DNA from: Neolewinella antarctica
Lineage (GTDB): Bacteria; Bacteroidota; Bacteroidia; Chitinophagales; Saprospiraceae
Assembly (NCBI RefSeq): GCF_011927835.1
Contig: NZ_JAATJH010000005.1
Coordinates: 1 to 64,000 of the forward strand
Direction of reading: 5' to 3'
Length of the DNA: 64,000 bases
The notes under the pieces are model-generated. The model did no database searches. It saw only the letters and a list, made by a program, of their open reading frames with translations, and was not told the DNA's origin. The translations under genes and the position numbers were made by a program. Shown in pieces: positions 35,815-45,180 of the stretch; the first letter of the stretch is position 1; the number at the start of each line of letters is the position of its first letter.

Positions 35815-36753
35815 CTAATAATCCCCCTCCTCCACCGTCGCCTCGTTCAAAACAGCATTGGAAGCAGCGTCCTTTTCGTAGAGATCGTGAATGAGGAGGA
35901 CGAGATACCCGAAGAGCACGGCACCGATAATGAGTAAATTATTCACAATCCCCGTAGATAGAAAGGAAACTTTGATCAGGATGGTAGAGATCACGAATCC
36001 GGAGTTGCGGATGATCTTGTGGAACTTATCCGAATAGAAAAAGGAGAATAGTAGTAGCAGGACGTCCACGATGATGAGCACGGAGAAGAATTCATCGAAG
36101 AAAACGTTATTGATCTTTTTGAACTCCAGCACGCCGTCGCCGTAATCACTGATCGTCGCCAGCCCCCAGTGCACCAGCGTGTAGACGGCGAGCAGGAAAA
36201 GGATTGGAACCAGCACGGTGGCCAGCGCGCGTTTGAGTAGTACGAAACGCCGGATGTTCATCCCGGTTTCGGTAGTCTTATTTATTGATTTGTATCCCGT
36301 CTTCTTTACGTTCCGGTAGAATAAAAAGATCAGGAAAAAGAGAATTAGAGACGTTAGAACGTCGAAAGTGAACTGCAGATCGTCTTTATCCTGAAACCAA
36401 TCCGACGTTAATTCAACGTAGGCGATGTCTTTGAAAATTCGCCGAATGACGATCAGCGTAATGATCTCGTACTGTTTACCAATGTAGACCGTGATGGACT
36501 TCGGCAGGAAGTAGAGTAACAAATAAACCTCGTAAAGCAGGATGAAGGAGAACGGCGTGTAGATCGCCGCGATGGGGTTGGTGAAAAAGGTATCGTCCAG
36601 CACGATGATGCCCCTGACGTTCAGAAAGATCAGCAACAGGTGGATCAGGTAACTAAAGATGGCGATGGTGAGCGTCACCCGCTCGATGCGTTCCTTCGCA
36701 GCGTGAGAAAGTAGTTTATTGAAGCTCGCCGTTATGAATTGCTGCGTGTTCAT
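35815..36753 (-). CDS. Multi-pass membrane protein of unknown function
   Basis: 312 aa with about seven hydrophobic segments (for example LTIAIFSYLIHLLLIFLNV, VLTSLILFFLIFLFY, VLVPILFLLAVYTLVHWG, VLIIVDVLLLLFSFFYS, LLIIGAVLFGYLVLLIHDLY). No transporter or enzyme motif recognised. The C-terminus is acidic (VEEGDY). An N-terminal amphipathic stretch precedes TM1. Confidence 0.8.
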   Translation of the reverse strand: MNTQQFITASFNKLLSHAAKERIERVTLTIAIFSYLIHLLLIFLNVRGIIVLDDTFFTNPIAAIYTPFSFILLYEVYLLLYFLPKSITVYIGKQYEIITLIVIRRIFKDIAYVELTSDWFQDKDDLQFTFDVLTSLILFFLIFLFYRNVKKTGYKSINKTTETGMNIRRFVLLKRALATVLVPILFLLAVYTLVHWGLATISDYGDGVLEFKKINNVFFDEFFSVLIIVDVLLLLFSFFYSDKFHKIIRNSGFVISTILIKVSFLSTGIVNNLLIIGAVLFGYLVLLIHDLYEKDAASNAVLNEATVEEGDY

Positions 36754-37350
36754 TTGTCCGTATTTCCTAACATTAAGTTAGCCAACCTGGTGAGTATTAG
36801 CCCGGCGGATGCTGCTGAAGCTGGGCCACGACGTGAGTAAACTATGGATGGTCCGCCATGCCGCCTACTTTCGGCCGCGCGGACACCTTAGCGGACGTGG
36901 TTATTTTGGAATAGACATTGTCGTTCGAATGTTGCGGCTACGAATCAACTAACCAAATTCATTCTATCACTGCAGTAATAGTACTTACTGACTGATGTTA
37001 CGCAGATGTTTTCGCCACATAAACACAAAAGCACAAAAAAGCGGAGGGTAGCTACGCCAAGCCACCGCTTACTTACTCTTTTGTGTTTGTGTGTTTTGCT
37101 TCGCAGTGCTTCATGCTATGTGGCATAATCCGGTTGCGTAAGGTCAGTTACTGAGAAGCCAAGGACCTTGTCGCACCGCGAAGCGACGTGGCGGAGATCC
37201 GAATAATTAGTTTACTTTGGGTGGGTACAGGTCAACGAACGTCAAGGCTTGCAACCGGTCGGCGAATTATGTTCGAGGCGTGCTGGCAAGTGGACTACTA
37301 GAGTAAACTAACTTACGCTCGTGAAACAGCCCTGAAGGAATTATTAGCAA
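36754..37350. other. 597-bp intergenic region
   Basis: Contains the palindromic element at 36985-37155. Outside that, no open frame, terminator or promoter can be defended. Confidence 0.5.
36985..37155. repeat. MITE/REP-like palindromic element, full copy 2
   Basis: ~171 bp. Ends ACTGACTGATGTTACGCAG and TGCGTAAGGTCAGTTACTG are imperfect inverted repeats. Inside are CACATAAACACAAAAGCACA and TTTTGTGTTTGTGTGTTTTG. Highly similar to the 22230 copy through both halves, but the central loop differs. Confidence 0.8.
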
Positions 37351-38175
37351 ATGGATAAATACAGCTTTAGTCTCCCCCCCGAGGAACAGGTCATCAAACG
37401 CAACCGTACCATTACGACCTATTACGCTCAGTTGTACCAAAATGAACCCCAGCTATACAAGTGGGCGGGCATGGCGGCGTTTGCCTCTTTTCACGTCGGT
37501 GAGAAGATGAAACGATGGAACTGGGAAGCGGAAGGAATCAAGCCATTATCCTTCACCTGCGAAAAAAGAAACCGTACGATTGAGGATGATTTCCAGATTA
37601 TTAGAATTATCAACAACAGAATTTTTTCGGAAATAGGCTGGGTGCACCTTGCCTTTGGTCAAATGGATTTTCAATCCTTCCGCGCGCTTTTACTGGAAAA
37701 AGGCAGGCACCCAATGATCGTTCGGGCTTTTGAGAAGCTTGACGGCGCGAGAATGCGGTTGAGAAGCGGAGAACGGTCGGGATCGATCAACGAACTGGTT
37801 TGGGAAGCCAATACGGAAATTCTTTGGCACGAGCAGTCGGAAGTAGTCCAACCTCTGTTCGACCAATTAAGCGAGTTGTTCTCACACGCCATGACCTTTT
37901 TTGCCAGCTTTGATTATAAAATCAATCATCACGGTACCACAAGGAACACTCGCTCCAGGTTTGTACTATATATGCTTTTTAATGGCTTTCGCTCAATGCG
38001 GAAAGGCTGGATGGTCCCTAAAGTCACCAACCTGCAACACCGGTGGTGTTGGATTTCTAATTCGTTATTGAATAATTGGATATTAGTGGAATCAGACCGC
38101 CAGTTAATTGCTACCGAGATTAAATTCCTGGCGGAACTGGAGCAGAGAAACCTGAGATTTCAAAATAGCTTGTAA
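37351..38175 (+). CDS. Hypothetical protein, 274 aa
   Basis: Soluble, helix-rich, without signal peptide. Notable conserved-looking segments: NRTITTYYAQLYQNEPQLYKWAGMAAFASFHVGEKM, SEIGWVHLAFGQM, WEANTEILWHEQSEVVQPLF. The pattern of Trp/His and an N-terminal NRT is reminiscent of DUF2515-like proteins, but I am not confident of that match. It sits alone, between the palindromic element and carbonic anhydrase. Confidence 0.72.
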   Translation: MDKYSFSLPPEEQVIKRNRTITTYYAQLYQNEPQLYKWAGMAAFASFHVGEKMKRWNWEAEGIKPLSFTCEKRNRTIEDDFQIIRIINNRIFSEIGWVHLAFGQMDFQSFRALLLEKGRHPMIVRAFEKLDGARMRLRSGERSGSINELVWEANTEILWHEQSEVVQPLFDQLSELFSHAMTFFASFDYKINHHGTTRNTRSRFVLYMLFNGFRSMRKGWMVPKVTNLQHRWCWISNSLLNNWILVESDRQLIATEIKFLAELEQRNLRFQNSL

Positions 38176-38510
38176 TTTTTAATGACCTACTCGAAGCGGG
38201 CAACCCGAGCTAGGCCAGTCCCGCCTACCATATTTTTTAAGGGCACGTTTTTAGCGTCAAAAGGTTTGGGAGTTACACCTGCTCGGTAAAAATACGGCCT
38301 TGGTTCCACCATCCGTACGAGGGTAAAGAAGAAAACTGGAAAGAAACAACATTGGGGAAAAGTGTGTCTTATCGATCAGGAGGATTCCTTAGTAAACGCT
38401 TCGGTAACTTAGTTGGATCGTATAGCAGTACGCTTAACGATTCTAACGACCGTTTCGCCTTAAATTACAACGGAGAACCACCCCATTATTCAACCCTTTT
38501 AACCACTAAC
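38176..38510. other. 335-bp intergenic region
   Basis: An in-frame extension of the carbonic anhydrase gene runs back to 38352, but it lacks signal-peptide or family character. No repeat or terminator recognised. Confidence 0.35.
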
Positions 38511-39272
38511 ATGACTTTATTTTCGAAGATCCTGGCAACAAGCCTGATGAGTGTACTAATCATTTCTTGTAATCCCGCCGAAGAGAACACCGTATCAGAT
38601 GACCTCACTACCGTCTCCGCCCAGCGCGCCAAACCCATGAAAGGCGTCGTGGAGGAAGTGTTGACCAAAGAAGAACAAGAGGCATTGACCCCCGACATGG
38701 TCATCCAATCCTTTAAAGAAGGAAACAACCGCTTCCTGAGAAACGACCTGACGGCCAGGGACCACTCCGAGCAAGTAAGGAAAAGCACCAACGCCCAGTT
38801 CCCCAAGGCGATCGTACTATCCTGCGTAGATAGCCGCGTGCCCGTAGAGGACGTATTCGACCGGGGCATCGGAGATATATTCGTCGCGCGTGTTGCGGGC
38901 AACTTCGTCAACGAAGATATTCTCGGTAGTATGGAATTCGCTTGCAAAGTGTCCGGCTCCAAACTGGTCTTGGTTATGGGCCACGAGCACTGCGGGGCGA
39001 TAAAAGCCGCGGTGGACGACGTTAAGCTGGGTAACATTACGCCGATGCTGGAAAAGATCAAGCCGGCCGTAGCGAAAGTCGAGTATGACGGTGACCGTAG
39101 CTCCAAAAACGCGGAGTTCGTCCACATGGCCTGCGAAAGTAACGTCCGTAACACCATCGAGCAGATTCGCCTGAAGAGTCCCATCCTCAAAGAAATGGAA
39201 GATAACAACGAAATCAAGATCGTCGGAGCCGTTTACGATATGGATAACGGGAAGGTCGACTTTCTGCGCTAA
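38511..39272 (+). CDS. Exported beta-carbonic anhydrase lipoprotein
   Basis: 253 aa. Lipoprotein signal MTLFSKILATSLMSVLIISCNPAEE (Cys at residue 20). The beta-class catalytic core has the zinc/active-site motif LSCVDSRVPVEDVFDRGIGDIFVARVAGN and the second zinc motif VMGHEHCGAIKAA. Also MEFACKVSGSKLVLV and the C-terminal VGAVYDMDNGKV. It interconverts CO2 and bicarbonate, here in the periplasm or at the outer membrane. It opens a run of pH and ion genes (NhaA, MgtE, channels), consistent with envelope pH control. Confidence 0.94.
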   Translation: MTLFSKILATSLMSVLIISCNPAEENTVSDDLTTVSAQRAKPMKGVVEEVLTKEEQEALTPDMVIQSFKEGNNRFLRNDLTARDHSEQVRKSTNAQFPKAIVLSCVDSRVPVEDVFDRGIGDIFVARVAGNFVNEDILGSMEFACKVSGSKLVLVMGHEHCGAIKAAVDDVKLGNITPMLEKIKPAVAKVEYDGDRSSKNAEFVHMACESNVRNTIEQIRLKSPILKEMEDNNEIKIVGAVYDMDNGKVDFLR

Positions 39273-39471
39273 GACGTTCAAGTGTCGTAGCACGGGGCTC
39301 GGTGTGGGCGGAAGCATTTAGCCAAACTGCCACCAACGCCAATTAGCGTCCAGCCCGGGATGAATCTTTCGCTTAAATGTGCCGGCCAGTTCAGGATTTC
39401 CCTGTTGGCTGGCATATTTGTTTCTATCTATGCGGTACCGAGCTATTGCTCCGCTAACTGAAAATTAAAAT

Positions 39472-40167
39472 ATGCTAAAGCTTTCACTCTCCCTGCTGCT
39501 GATCTTTTCGTGCCTCCCGATCGGCGCTCAACAAGCCATTGACGAAAACCAACTCGGTAGCTGGTATATGTACTTCTACAATAAATCGTTCGGGGAAAGC
39601 CGGTTCGGCCTTCAGGGCGACTTTCAGTACCGGGGGTGGAACGCGGGCGGTGATCTGGAGCAGTTGCTGCTAAGGAGCGGGCTTACGTACAGACCGGAAG
39701 AGGCCAACGTTTTACTGACGCTGGGCTACGCCAACATCACGACTGGCGCATTCGGAGACAGCGACAACACGAGCGGAGAAAGCAGAATATACCAGGAGGC
39801 CCTGTTGCCACACAAGATCACGGATCGCGTGCTCCTGGCCCACCGCTTTCGCTACGAACAACGCTTCGTAGACGACCAGGATTTTCGCACCCGCTACCGC
39901 TATAATATTTTTGTTAACGTACTGCTCAACAAGACCGTAATGGAGCAAAAGACACTCTATCTAGCATTGTACAACGAGATTTTCATCAACGGCGAAACCG
40001 GTATCGGAGACGGGCGCACCGTTCAACGCTTCGACCGGAACCGGACGTACGTTGGCCTCGGTTATGGTCTCCGTAACAACCTTAGAGTCCAAGCGGGGTG
40101 GATGCGCCAGACTACGGTAAATTGGGGAAAGAACCAGGCCCAGCTCAGCTTACATCATGCCTGGTAA
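39472..40167 (+). CDS. DUF2490-family outer-membrane protein
   Basis: 231 aa. Signal peptide MLKLSLSLLLIFSCLPIGAQ, then amphipathic beta strands typical of DUF2490 (LGSWYMYFYNKSFGESRFGLQGDFQYRGW, LLLRSGLTYRPEEANVLLTLGYANI, HRFRYEQRFVDDQDFRTRYRYNIFVNV, LRVQAGWMRQTT), ending in an aromatic residue (HHAW). A small predicted beta-barrel with unknown role. A CATATTTG box at 39413-39420 could be its promoter; it lacks the phased repeats seen at 31 and 35 kb. Confidence 0.85.
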   Translation: MLKLSLSLLLIFSCLPIGAQQAIDENQLGSWYMYFYNKSFGESRFGLQGDFQYRGWNAGGDLEQLLLRSGLTYRPEEANVLLTLGYANITTGAFGDSDNTSGESRIYQEALLPHKITDRVLLAHRFRYEQRFVDDQDFRTRYRYNIFVNVLLNKTVMEQKTLYLALYNEIFINGETGIGDGRTVQRFDRNRTYVGLGYGLRNNLRVQAGWMRQTTVNWGKNQAQLSLHHAW

Positions 40168-40248
40168 GTGGGTGCGGGAAAATTAACCAAGGGGAAGTGC
40201 CCTCCTTCACTGTATCTTTTTCAAAAATACCTACAACCATAAATACCT

Positions 40249-41046
40249 ATGCTAGAAGAACTTTATGAAATTGGCATAGCCCTGAGGGTTCGGCTACTGG
40301 AATTCTTGCCGCAGGCGACGATGGCGCTCATAGTTCTGATAATTGGCTACGTACTGGCGCGCCTCATCGAAATGCTGGTGATAAGGTCGTTGCGGCACAC
40401 CGGCCGGTTGGTTAGCAGACGGTTTGTACAACTTAACCTGAGTCAGTACGCGACGGTGATCGGGTTGATTGTTTTCTGGTTCGTGATACTCCTTACCTTT
40501 TTGCTTGTCTCTGACATTTTAAAATTTACGCTCATTACGGTGGGCATCAAAAGCCTGTTACAGTATTTACCAAATTTACTAGCCGCCGGTTTCACTGTTC
40601 TACTAGCTTATATTTTAGGAAAGTTCTTGGCGAATCTTGTTGCCTCGGTCGGTACGAAAGTCGGCGTCTCGTACGGCCTTACGTTGGGCAGAATTATTCA
40701 GTACGGTATTGTGATCATCGGGGTCATCATCGCGATCGACCAAATCGGTATAGAGATCGCCTTTTTCATTAATATTATCAACATCATACTGGCTGCGCTA
40801 TTGTTTGGTGCTGCCCTGGCGTTCGGTTTGGGTGCCAGGACTTCGATCAGCAACATCCTCGCTACCTTCTACGTGCGCAAAATGTATAAGGAAGGGGATG
40901 AGATCAGGATTGGTGACCTGGAGGGAAAGATCACCAAAATCGATACTACGGCGGTGGTGCTGGAGACTAAACTCGGCCAGTGTAACGTACCCGCAAAAGC
41001 GTTCAACGAAAGTACTTCCCTGTTGCTCAAAAAGACCGAATCATGA
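40249..41046 (+). CDS. Mechanosensitive-channel-like (MscS-related) membrane protein
   Basis: 265 aa with about five membrane segments, including TM-helix repeats (FLPQATMALIVLIIGYVLARLIEMLV, YLPNLLAAGFTVLLAYILGKFLANLV) and a Gly/Ala-rich pore-like helix (ILAALLFGAALAFGLGARTSISNILATFYVRKMYKEGDEIRIGDLEGKI) that runs into the beta domain. The family's C-terminal domain is short. Its stop overlaps the next gene's start (ATGA, 41043-41046), so the channel and the MgtE-N/CBS protein are coupled and probably work together. Confidence 0.85.
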   Translation: MLEELYEIGIALRVRLLEFLPQATMALIVLIIGYVLARLIEMLVIRSLRHTGRLVSRRFVQLNLSQYATVIGLIVFWFVILLTFLLVSDILKFTLITVGIKSLLQYLPNLLAAGFTVLLAYILGKFLANLVASVGTKVGVSYGLTLGRIIQYGIVIIGVIIAIDQIGIEIAFFINIINIILAALLFGAALAFGLGARTSISNILATFYVRKMYKEGDEIRIGDLEGKITKIDTTAVVLETKLGQCNVPAKAFNESTSLLLKKTES

Positions 41047-41846
41047 ATACGGATCAAGTAATATTAAATCAGTTCATCAAGAACCATCCGCAGCAGGCCG
41101 CAAGCGCCCTCAGTGAATGTTCGGAAGAAGAAATGATCACTTTTCTGGAAGCGAGCTCACCGGACGTGACGATCAGCATCATCAGTTCGATGAGTAGCTA
41201 CAAAGCCGCGAAATACCTGGAAAAAATAGATATGCAGCTAGTGCTCGTGATCGTGGACAAAATGGATCTACGGGCAAAGAGAACCGTGCTGAGACAGTGC
41301 AATGAAGAATTCCGAGACCGCCTTCTGGACAAAATGCCCCCCAAGCAGTCATCTATCCTGAGACGTAAACTAGCCTTCACGACGGAGACCATCGGCTTCT
41401 TGATGAACCCCTTATTTCTCGGTTTTAAGAACGATCTCACCGTAGCGGAGGCAATCGTCATCGCCAAGAACGGAAAAGAGCGGGTGTCCACCAATATTTT
41501 GGTGGTCGACGATAAGGGGAAACCGGAGGGCGTAATTAAATTACGCGATCTGTTTTTTGCGGCGCGCAGTACCCGAGTATCTGCCCTAATGAAAACGGAG
41601 TTCCCAAAATTTTACGCCGACGAATCCGTCGAATCCATCAAAAATCACTCCGGGTGGTACGAATATCAATCCATCCCGGTAGTAGACAGGTACGAAACCC
41701 TTATCGGCATTTTAGATTTCAAAACGATCGGTGAAAGTCAGCTAAGCAAAGAAGAAAAGAACAAGAATATGGGGGAAACCGGCAGTGCCCTCGGGGAGCT
41801 GTACCGCATCGGCCTGACGGGGCTTCTCCAAAGTGTCAGTAAGTAA
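41043..41846 (+). CDS. MgtE N-terminal/CBS domain protein without a channel domain
   Basis: 267 aa, soluble. Residues about 1-120 resemble the MgtE N-domain (alpha-superhelix: HPQQAASALSECSEEEMITFLEAS, IISSMSSYKAAKYLEKID). Residues about 125-250 are a CBS pair (FLMNPLFLGFKNDLTVAEAIVIAKNG...TNILVVDDKGKPEGVIKLRDLFF). The transmembrane part of MgtE is missing. In full MgtE these domains sense Mg2+ and gate the pore. Translational coupling to the MscS-like gene suggests an analogous gating subunit. Confidence 0.87.
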   Translation: MNTDQVILNQFIKNHPQQAASALSECSEEEMITFLEASSPDVTISIISSMSSYKAAKYLEKIDMQLVLVIVDKMDLRAKRTVLRQCNEEFRDRLLDKMPPKQSSILRRKLAFTTETIGFLMNPLFLGFKNDLTVAEAIVIAKNGKERVSTNILVVDDKGKPEGVIKLRDLFFAARSTRVSALMKTEFPKFYADESVESIKNHSGWYEYQSIPVVDRYETLIGILDFKTIGESQLSKEEKNKNMGETGSALGELYRIGLTGLLQSVSK

Positions 41847-41867
41847 CCGATTTGAGTGAGAATCGGA

Positions 41868-41990
41868 AGATTTTTTAAACACAAAAACACAGAATAACAA
41901 AAGGCACAAAAAGAAAACCCGATAGAATAAGGTCACACACACGGTTTCGTGCTTTTACTTTTCTTTTGTGCTTTTTGTGTTCCCCGCTTC
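41868..41990. repeat. CACAAAA-type palindromic element, diverged copy
   Basis: AAACACAAAAACACAGAATA and AAAGGCACAAAAAG on the left mirror CTTTTCTTTTGTGCTTTTTG on the right. Lies between the CBS gene and mgtE. Confidence 0.6.
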
Positions 41991-42019
41991 CCCCTTACCG
42001 CTAGTAATACATCCCCAGC

Positions 42020-43375
42020 ATGCGGTCAGCAAATGATAACACCCCTAGTCACCCCAACACCATGGAAAACACCGCCTCGATACCCAAGCAGCTACTGATC
42101 GAAAACTACTTCCAGCAATACCCGATGGAAGCTGCGCTGCTGCTCGATACTTTTCCGGTAGACACGATTCTGACTTATCTCGGAAATGTCCCCACGGATG
42201 ACGCGGTTGCCGTTTTTTCCCGGCTAAATCCCGACACCGCCGCGACGCTGATCGAAAACATGGACGATCAATTGTTCTTCACCTTGTTTTCGCAGATTGA
42301 TTCCCACTTAGGCGCACGCTTGTTATCCAGGTTGGACAAAGGAGAAGCTGACAGCAAATTATTGTTGCTATCCGGTATTCTGTCTACCGAGATTCGGGAA
42401 TTTATGGTGTACCGGCCACAAACGGCGGGCTACCTGATGGATACCTCCGTCACCACCTTCAACTTAGAAAACACGGCCCAAAACGTCCTGGATAAGATCA
42501 GGAAACTTGCCGACCGCAGGGTCACTTCCGTATACATCACCGATGAATCCGGAAATCTATGCGGAATGATACCCTTACAAGTCATCGCAATCTCAGAGCC
42601 CAGCGAGAAACTGAAAAACCTGATGCACGTAGCTCCCACCATAAACGCGCTTTCCCCACGCGAGGAGGTACTGACCATCATGGAAAACGAAGACCTCCTG
42701 CAAATCCCGGTCACGGACATCAACAACAAATTCCTGGGCATCATCAGAAACGAGGCCCTCATCAATGCGACCAGGCAAGAACTAACCGAAGACATGCAAG
42801 CCATGTTCGGAGCCAGCCGGGAAGAGAAGGCGTTGTCCACGGTCGGCACCGCGATCAAGAGTAGGCTCCCTTGGCTTCAAGTCAACTTAGCTACCGCTTT
42901 TTTAGCTTCTTTCGTGGTCGGTATGTTTGAGGAGACCATTGCGCAGATCACCATCCTGGCCGTATTTTTGCCGGTGGTGGCCGGACAGTCAGGGAACACG
43001 GGCAGCCAGGCACTGGCCGTCACCATGAGGGGCTTGGCACTCCGAGAAGTTCGAATCTCCCAGTGGTTCGTCGTCGCGCGCAAGGAAATACTCGTCGGCT
43101 TGATCAACGGTTTTGCCGTAGCCGCTACCACCGGATTCATTGTCTATTTTTGGGCCGACTCTTTTGGTATCGCCCTGGTCATCGGTATTTCCATGGTAAT
43201 CTCGATGATGATCGCGGGCTTTGCGGGCGCGGTCATTCCGATGGGCTTGCAAGCCATCGGGCAAGACCCGGCTACCTCCTCTTCCATTATTCTGACGACG
43301 GTCACGGACATCTGTGGCTTCTTAAGCTTTTTGGGCTTAGCCAGCGCGCTAGCCTCCGTTTTGGGTATTATCTAG
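42020..43375 (+). CDS. mgtE: Magnesium transporter MgtE
   Basis: 451 aa, the family's usual length. N-domain (about 15-145), CBS pair (about 150-270, VYITDESGNLCGMIPLQ...VTDINNKFLGIIRNE), then five membrane helices (about 295-450) with the pore signature LPVVAGQSGNTGSQALAVTMRGLA and the acidic residue of the selectivity region in SSSIILTTVTDICGFLSFLGLA. A Mg2+-gated Mg2+ channel in the inner membrane. It starts with a short N-terminal tail; ATG at 42062 is an alternative start. Followed 19 bp later by nhaA. Confidence 0.95.
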   Translation: MRSANDNTPSHPNTMENTASIPKQLLIENYFQQYPMEAALLLDTFPVDTILTYLGNVPTDDAVAVFSRLNPDTAATLIENMDDQLFFTLFSQIDSHLGARLLSRLDKGEADSKLLLLSGILSTEIREFMVYRPQTAGYLMDTSVTTFNLENTAQNVLDKIRKLADRRVTSVYITDESGNLCGMIPLQVIAISEPSEKLKNLMHVAPTINALSPREEVLTIMENEDLLQIPVTDINNKFLGIIRNEALINATRQELTEDMQAMFGASREEKALSTVGTAIKSRLPWLQVNLATAFLASFVVGMFEETIAQITILAVFLPVVAGQSGNTGSQALAVTMRGLALREVRISQWFVVARKEILVGLINGFAVAATTGFIVYFWADSFGIALVIGISMVISMMIAGFAGAVIPMGLQAIGQDPATSSSIILTTVTDICGFLSFLGLASALASVLGII

Positions 43376-43394
43376 TGTAGAAAATGTTTTTAGT

Positions 43395-44705
43395 ATGATC
43401 AGATCTTACCTGCTCACCCCCTTTCAAAAATTCGTCAAACTTGAAAGCCTGAGTGGCATCCTGCTGTTCAGCGCAACGATCGTCGCGATGCTGTGGGCCA
43501 ACTCTCCCTACGGAGATACTTACCAGGCATTGTGGGAAACCAAAGTGACCGTCGGCGCGGAAGGCTTCGGCCTCGAAAAAGCCCTCATCCTCTGGATCAA
43601 CGACGGCCTGATGGCCATCTTCTTTTTTCTGATCGGGCTGGAGATCAAGCGGGAACTAATGGTAGGCGAACTGAATACCGTACGCAAAGCGACCTTCCCG
43701 ATCTTCGCCGCCATCGGCGGTATCCTCGTGCCATTCGGTCTGTTTTGGCTGCTTAACGACCGGGACGCAACCTCGGCGGGCTGGGGCATCCCCATGGCGA
43801 CCGCCATTGCCTTTTCCCTGGCAATTCTGAAGGTGCTGGGCAAATCCGTTCCCCTGGGCCTCAAGATCTTCCTGACGGCCTTCGCCATCGTCGACGATTT
43901 AGGGGCCGTGCTGGTCATCGCCGTCTTCTACAGCGGGGGCATCGCCTGGTCGTTACTGCTCTACTCTTTCGCGCTACTGGCAATCCTTTACGTCCTGGCG
44001 TACCGGGGGATTTACTTCAAATACCTCAACGTGATCTTCGGCGTCATCATCTGGACGCTTTTCTTGAAGTCCGGCATCCACCCCACCATCGCCGGCGTTT
44101 TACTGGCTTTCGCCGTCCCCATCCGCCAAAAGATTGATACCTCTACCTTCGCGGGTGAGCTTACGGCCATCACGGATAAGCTCAAAGAGATTACCCCCGC
44201 CAGCCACGAAATCCTGACCGGCGCACAGTTGAACACCGTTGCCAGACTAGAAGACCTAGTGGATGATTTTCACTCTCCTCTGCAACACCTGGAGCACAAA
44301 CTACACGGTTGGGTCGCCTACTTCATCATGCCCATCTTCGCGCTGGCCAACGCCGGTATCGTTTTCGGTACGGATATGCAGCTCGACACCGCCCTGATCT
44401 TGAATATCGCCATTGCGTTGTTCGTCGGTAAGCTTTTGGGTATCTCCCTATTCTCCTTCCTCGCCGTGAAGCTGGGGCTGGCGGAGCTACCCGACGGTGT
44501 CAACGCGTGGCAAATCGTGGGCGTTGCCATCCTGGCGGGGGTCGGTTTCACCATGTCCATCTTCATCGCAAATCTGGCTTTTCCGGGCATGCTCGTACTG
44601 ATCGATTCGGCCAAAATTGGCATCCTTGCGGGTTCCTTGGTTTCGGGTATCGTGGGGGCGGTAATTCTCAAAATTAGCGGTAAGCGAAGCGCTGCTACCG
44701 TGTAA
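43395..44705 (+). CDS. nhaA: Na+/H+ antiporter NhaA
   Basis: 436 aa with 11-12 membrane helices. Family signatures: LWANSPY, LWINDGLMAIFFFLIGLEIKRELMVGEL, GWGIPMATAIAFSLAIL, FLTAFAIVDDLGAVLVIAVFY with the ion-binding Asp pair, SGIHPTIAGVLLAFAVP, and FALANAGI. It exchanges Na+ for H+ and controls internal pH and sodium. Starts 19 bp after mgtE, so the two are likely co-transcribed. Confidence 0.96.
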   Translation: MIRSYLLTPFQKFVKLESLSGILLFSATIVAMLWANSPYGDTYQALWETKVTVGAEGFGLEKALILWINDGLMAIFFFLIGLEIKRELMVGELNTVRKATFPIFAAIGGILVPFGLFWLLNDRDATSAGWGIPMATAIAFSLAILKVLGKSVPLGLKIFLTAFAIVDDLGAVLVIAVFYSGGIAWSLLLYSFALLAILYVLAYRGIYFKYLNVIFGVIIWTLFLKSGIHPTIAGVLLAFAVPIRQKIDTSTFAGELTAITDKLKEITPASHEILTGAQLNTVARLEDLVDDFHSPLQHLEHKLHGWVAYFIMPIFALANAGIVFGTDMQLDTALILNIAIALFVGKLLGISLFSFLAVKLGLAELPDGVNAWQIVGVAILAGVGFTMSIFIANLAFPGMLVLIDSAKIGILAGSLVSGIVGAVILKISGKRSAATV

Positions 44706-44764
44706 CCTTCTTCCCTGGAGTATACATTTCATCCCTTTAGGGCCATACGTTTCTTTTTCTGGTA

Positions 44765-44788
44765 GTGGGCGCGGTCGCAGGTGCCAGG
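44765..44788 (-). repeat. GC-rich dispersed element, copy j (N=A)
   Basis: Reverse complement CTGGCACCTGCGACCGCGCC; inverted relative to copy k 120 bp away. Confidence 0.85.
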
Positions 44789-44908
44789 TAAATACCGGTA
44801 CAACGAGCGGAGAAACTACGCTGCGCCTTCGTCATCGGGCTCACTGTTCGTGTATTTAGGGAGGGGGACGTACCGGAGAAGCCAAAAAACATGGCTCTTC
44901 CACCTTTC

Positions 44909-44930
44909 TTTGCACCTGCGGCCGCGCCCA
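44909..44930 (+). repeat. GC-rich dispersed element, copy k (N=G)
   Basis: TTTGCACCTGCGGCCGCGCC, preceded by CTTTC. Confidence 0.85.
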
Positions 44931-45180
44931 AAACGGTCAACGACTCAATGCGACCAACGCTGAATGCTGACCGCCATCGGCCTATTTTGTGCGGTAAATA
45001 AGCGTTAAAGAAAAGGTGACGAAAGTCGAAACGCGACTCCGTAGATGGTAGAGAATTCCGCGTGTGATCGGCCCGTAAATAATGAACCAATTAAAAAGGG
45101 CTTACTATTGCTAAAATAATCACGGTTTCCTGCGCCCCTATCGGTTCGTTGCAGTACGATAAATAATAATAACAATAAAG

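Larger units (their letters stand above)
44706..45180. other. 475-bp intergenic region with inverted GC-rich elements
   Basis: Carries two copies of the GC-rich element facing each other (44765-44788 minus, 44909-44930 plus). Nothing else recognised; the plus-strand Gfo/Idh gene begins at its right edge. Confidence 0.55.

Noticed and set aside
39377-39420. Fourth LytTR-type promoter before the DUF2490 gene
   Set aside because: CATATTTG and a nearby CCCTG are present, but the 21-bp phasing and 32-bp distance are absent.
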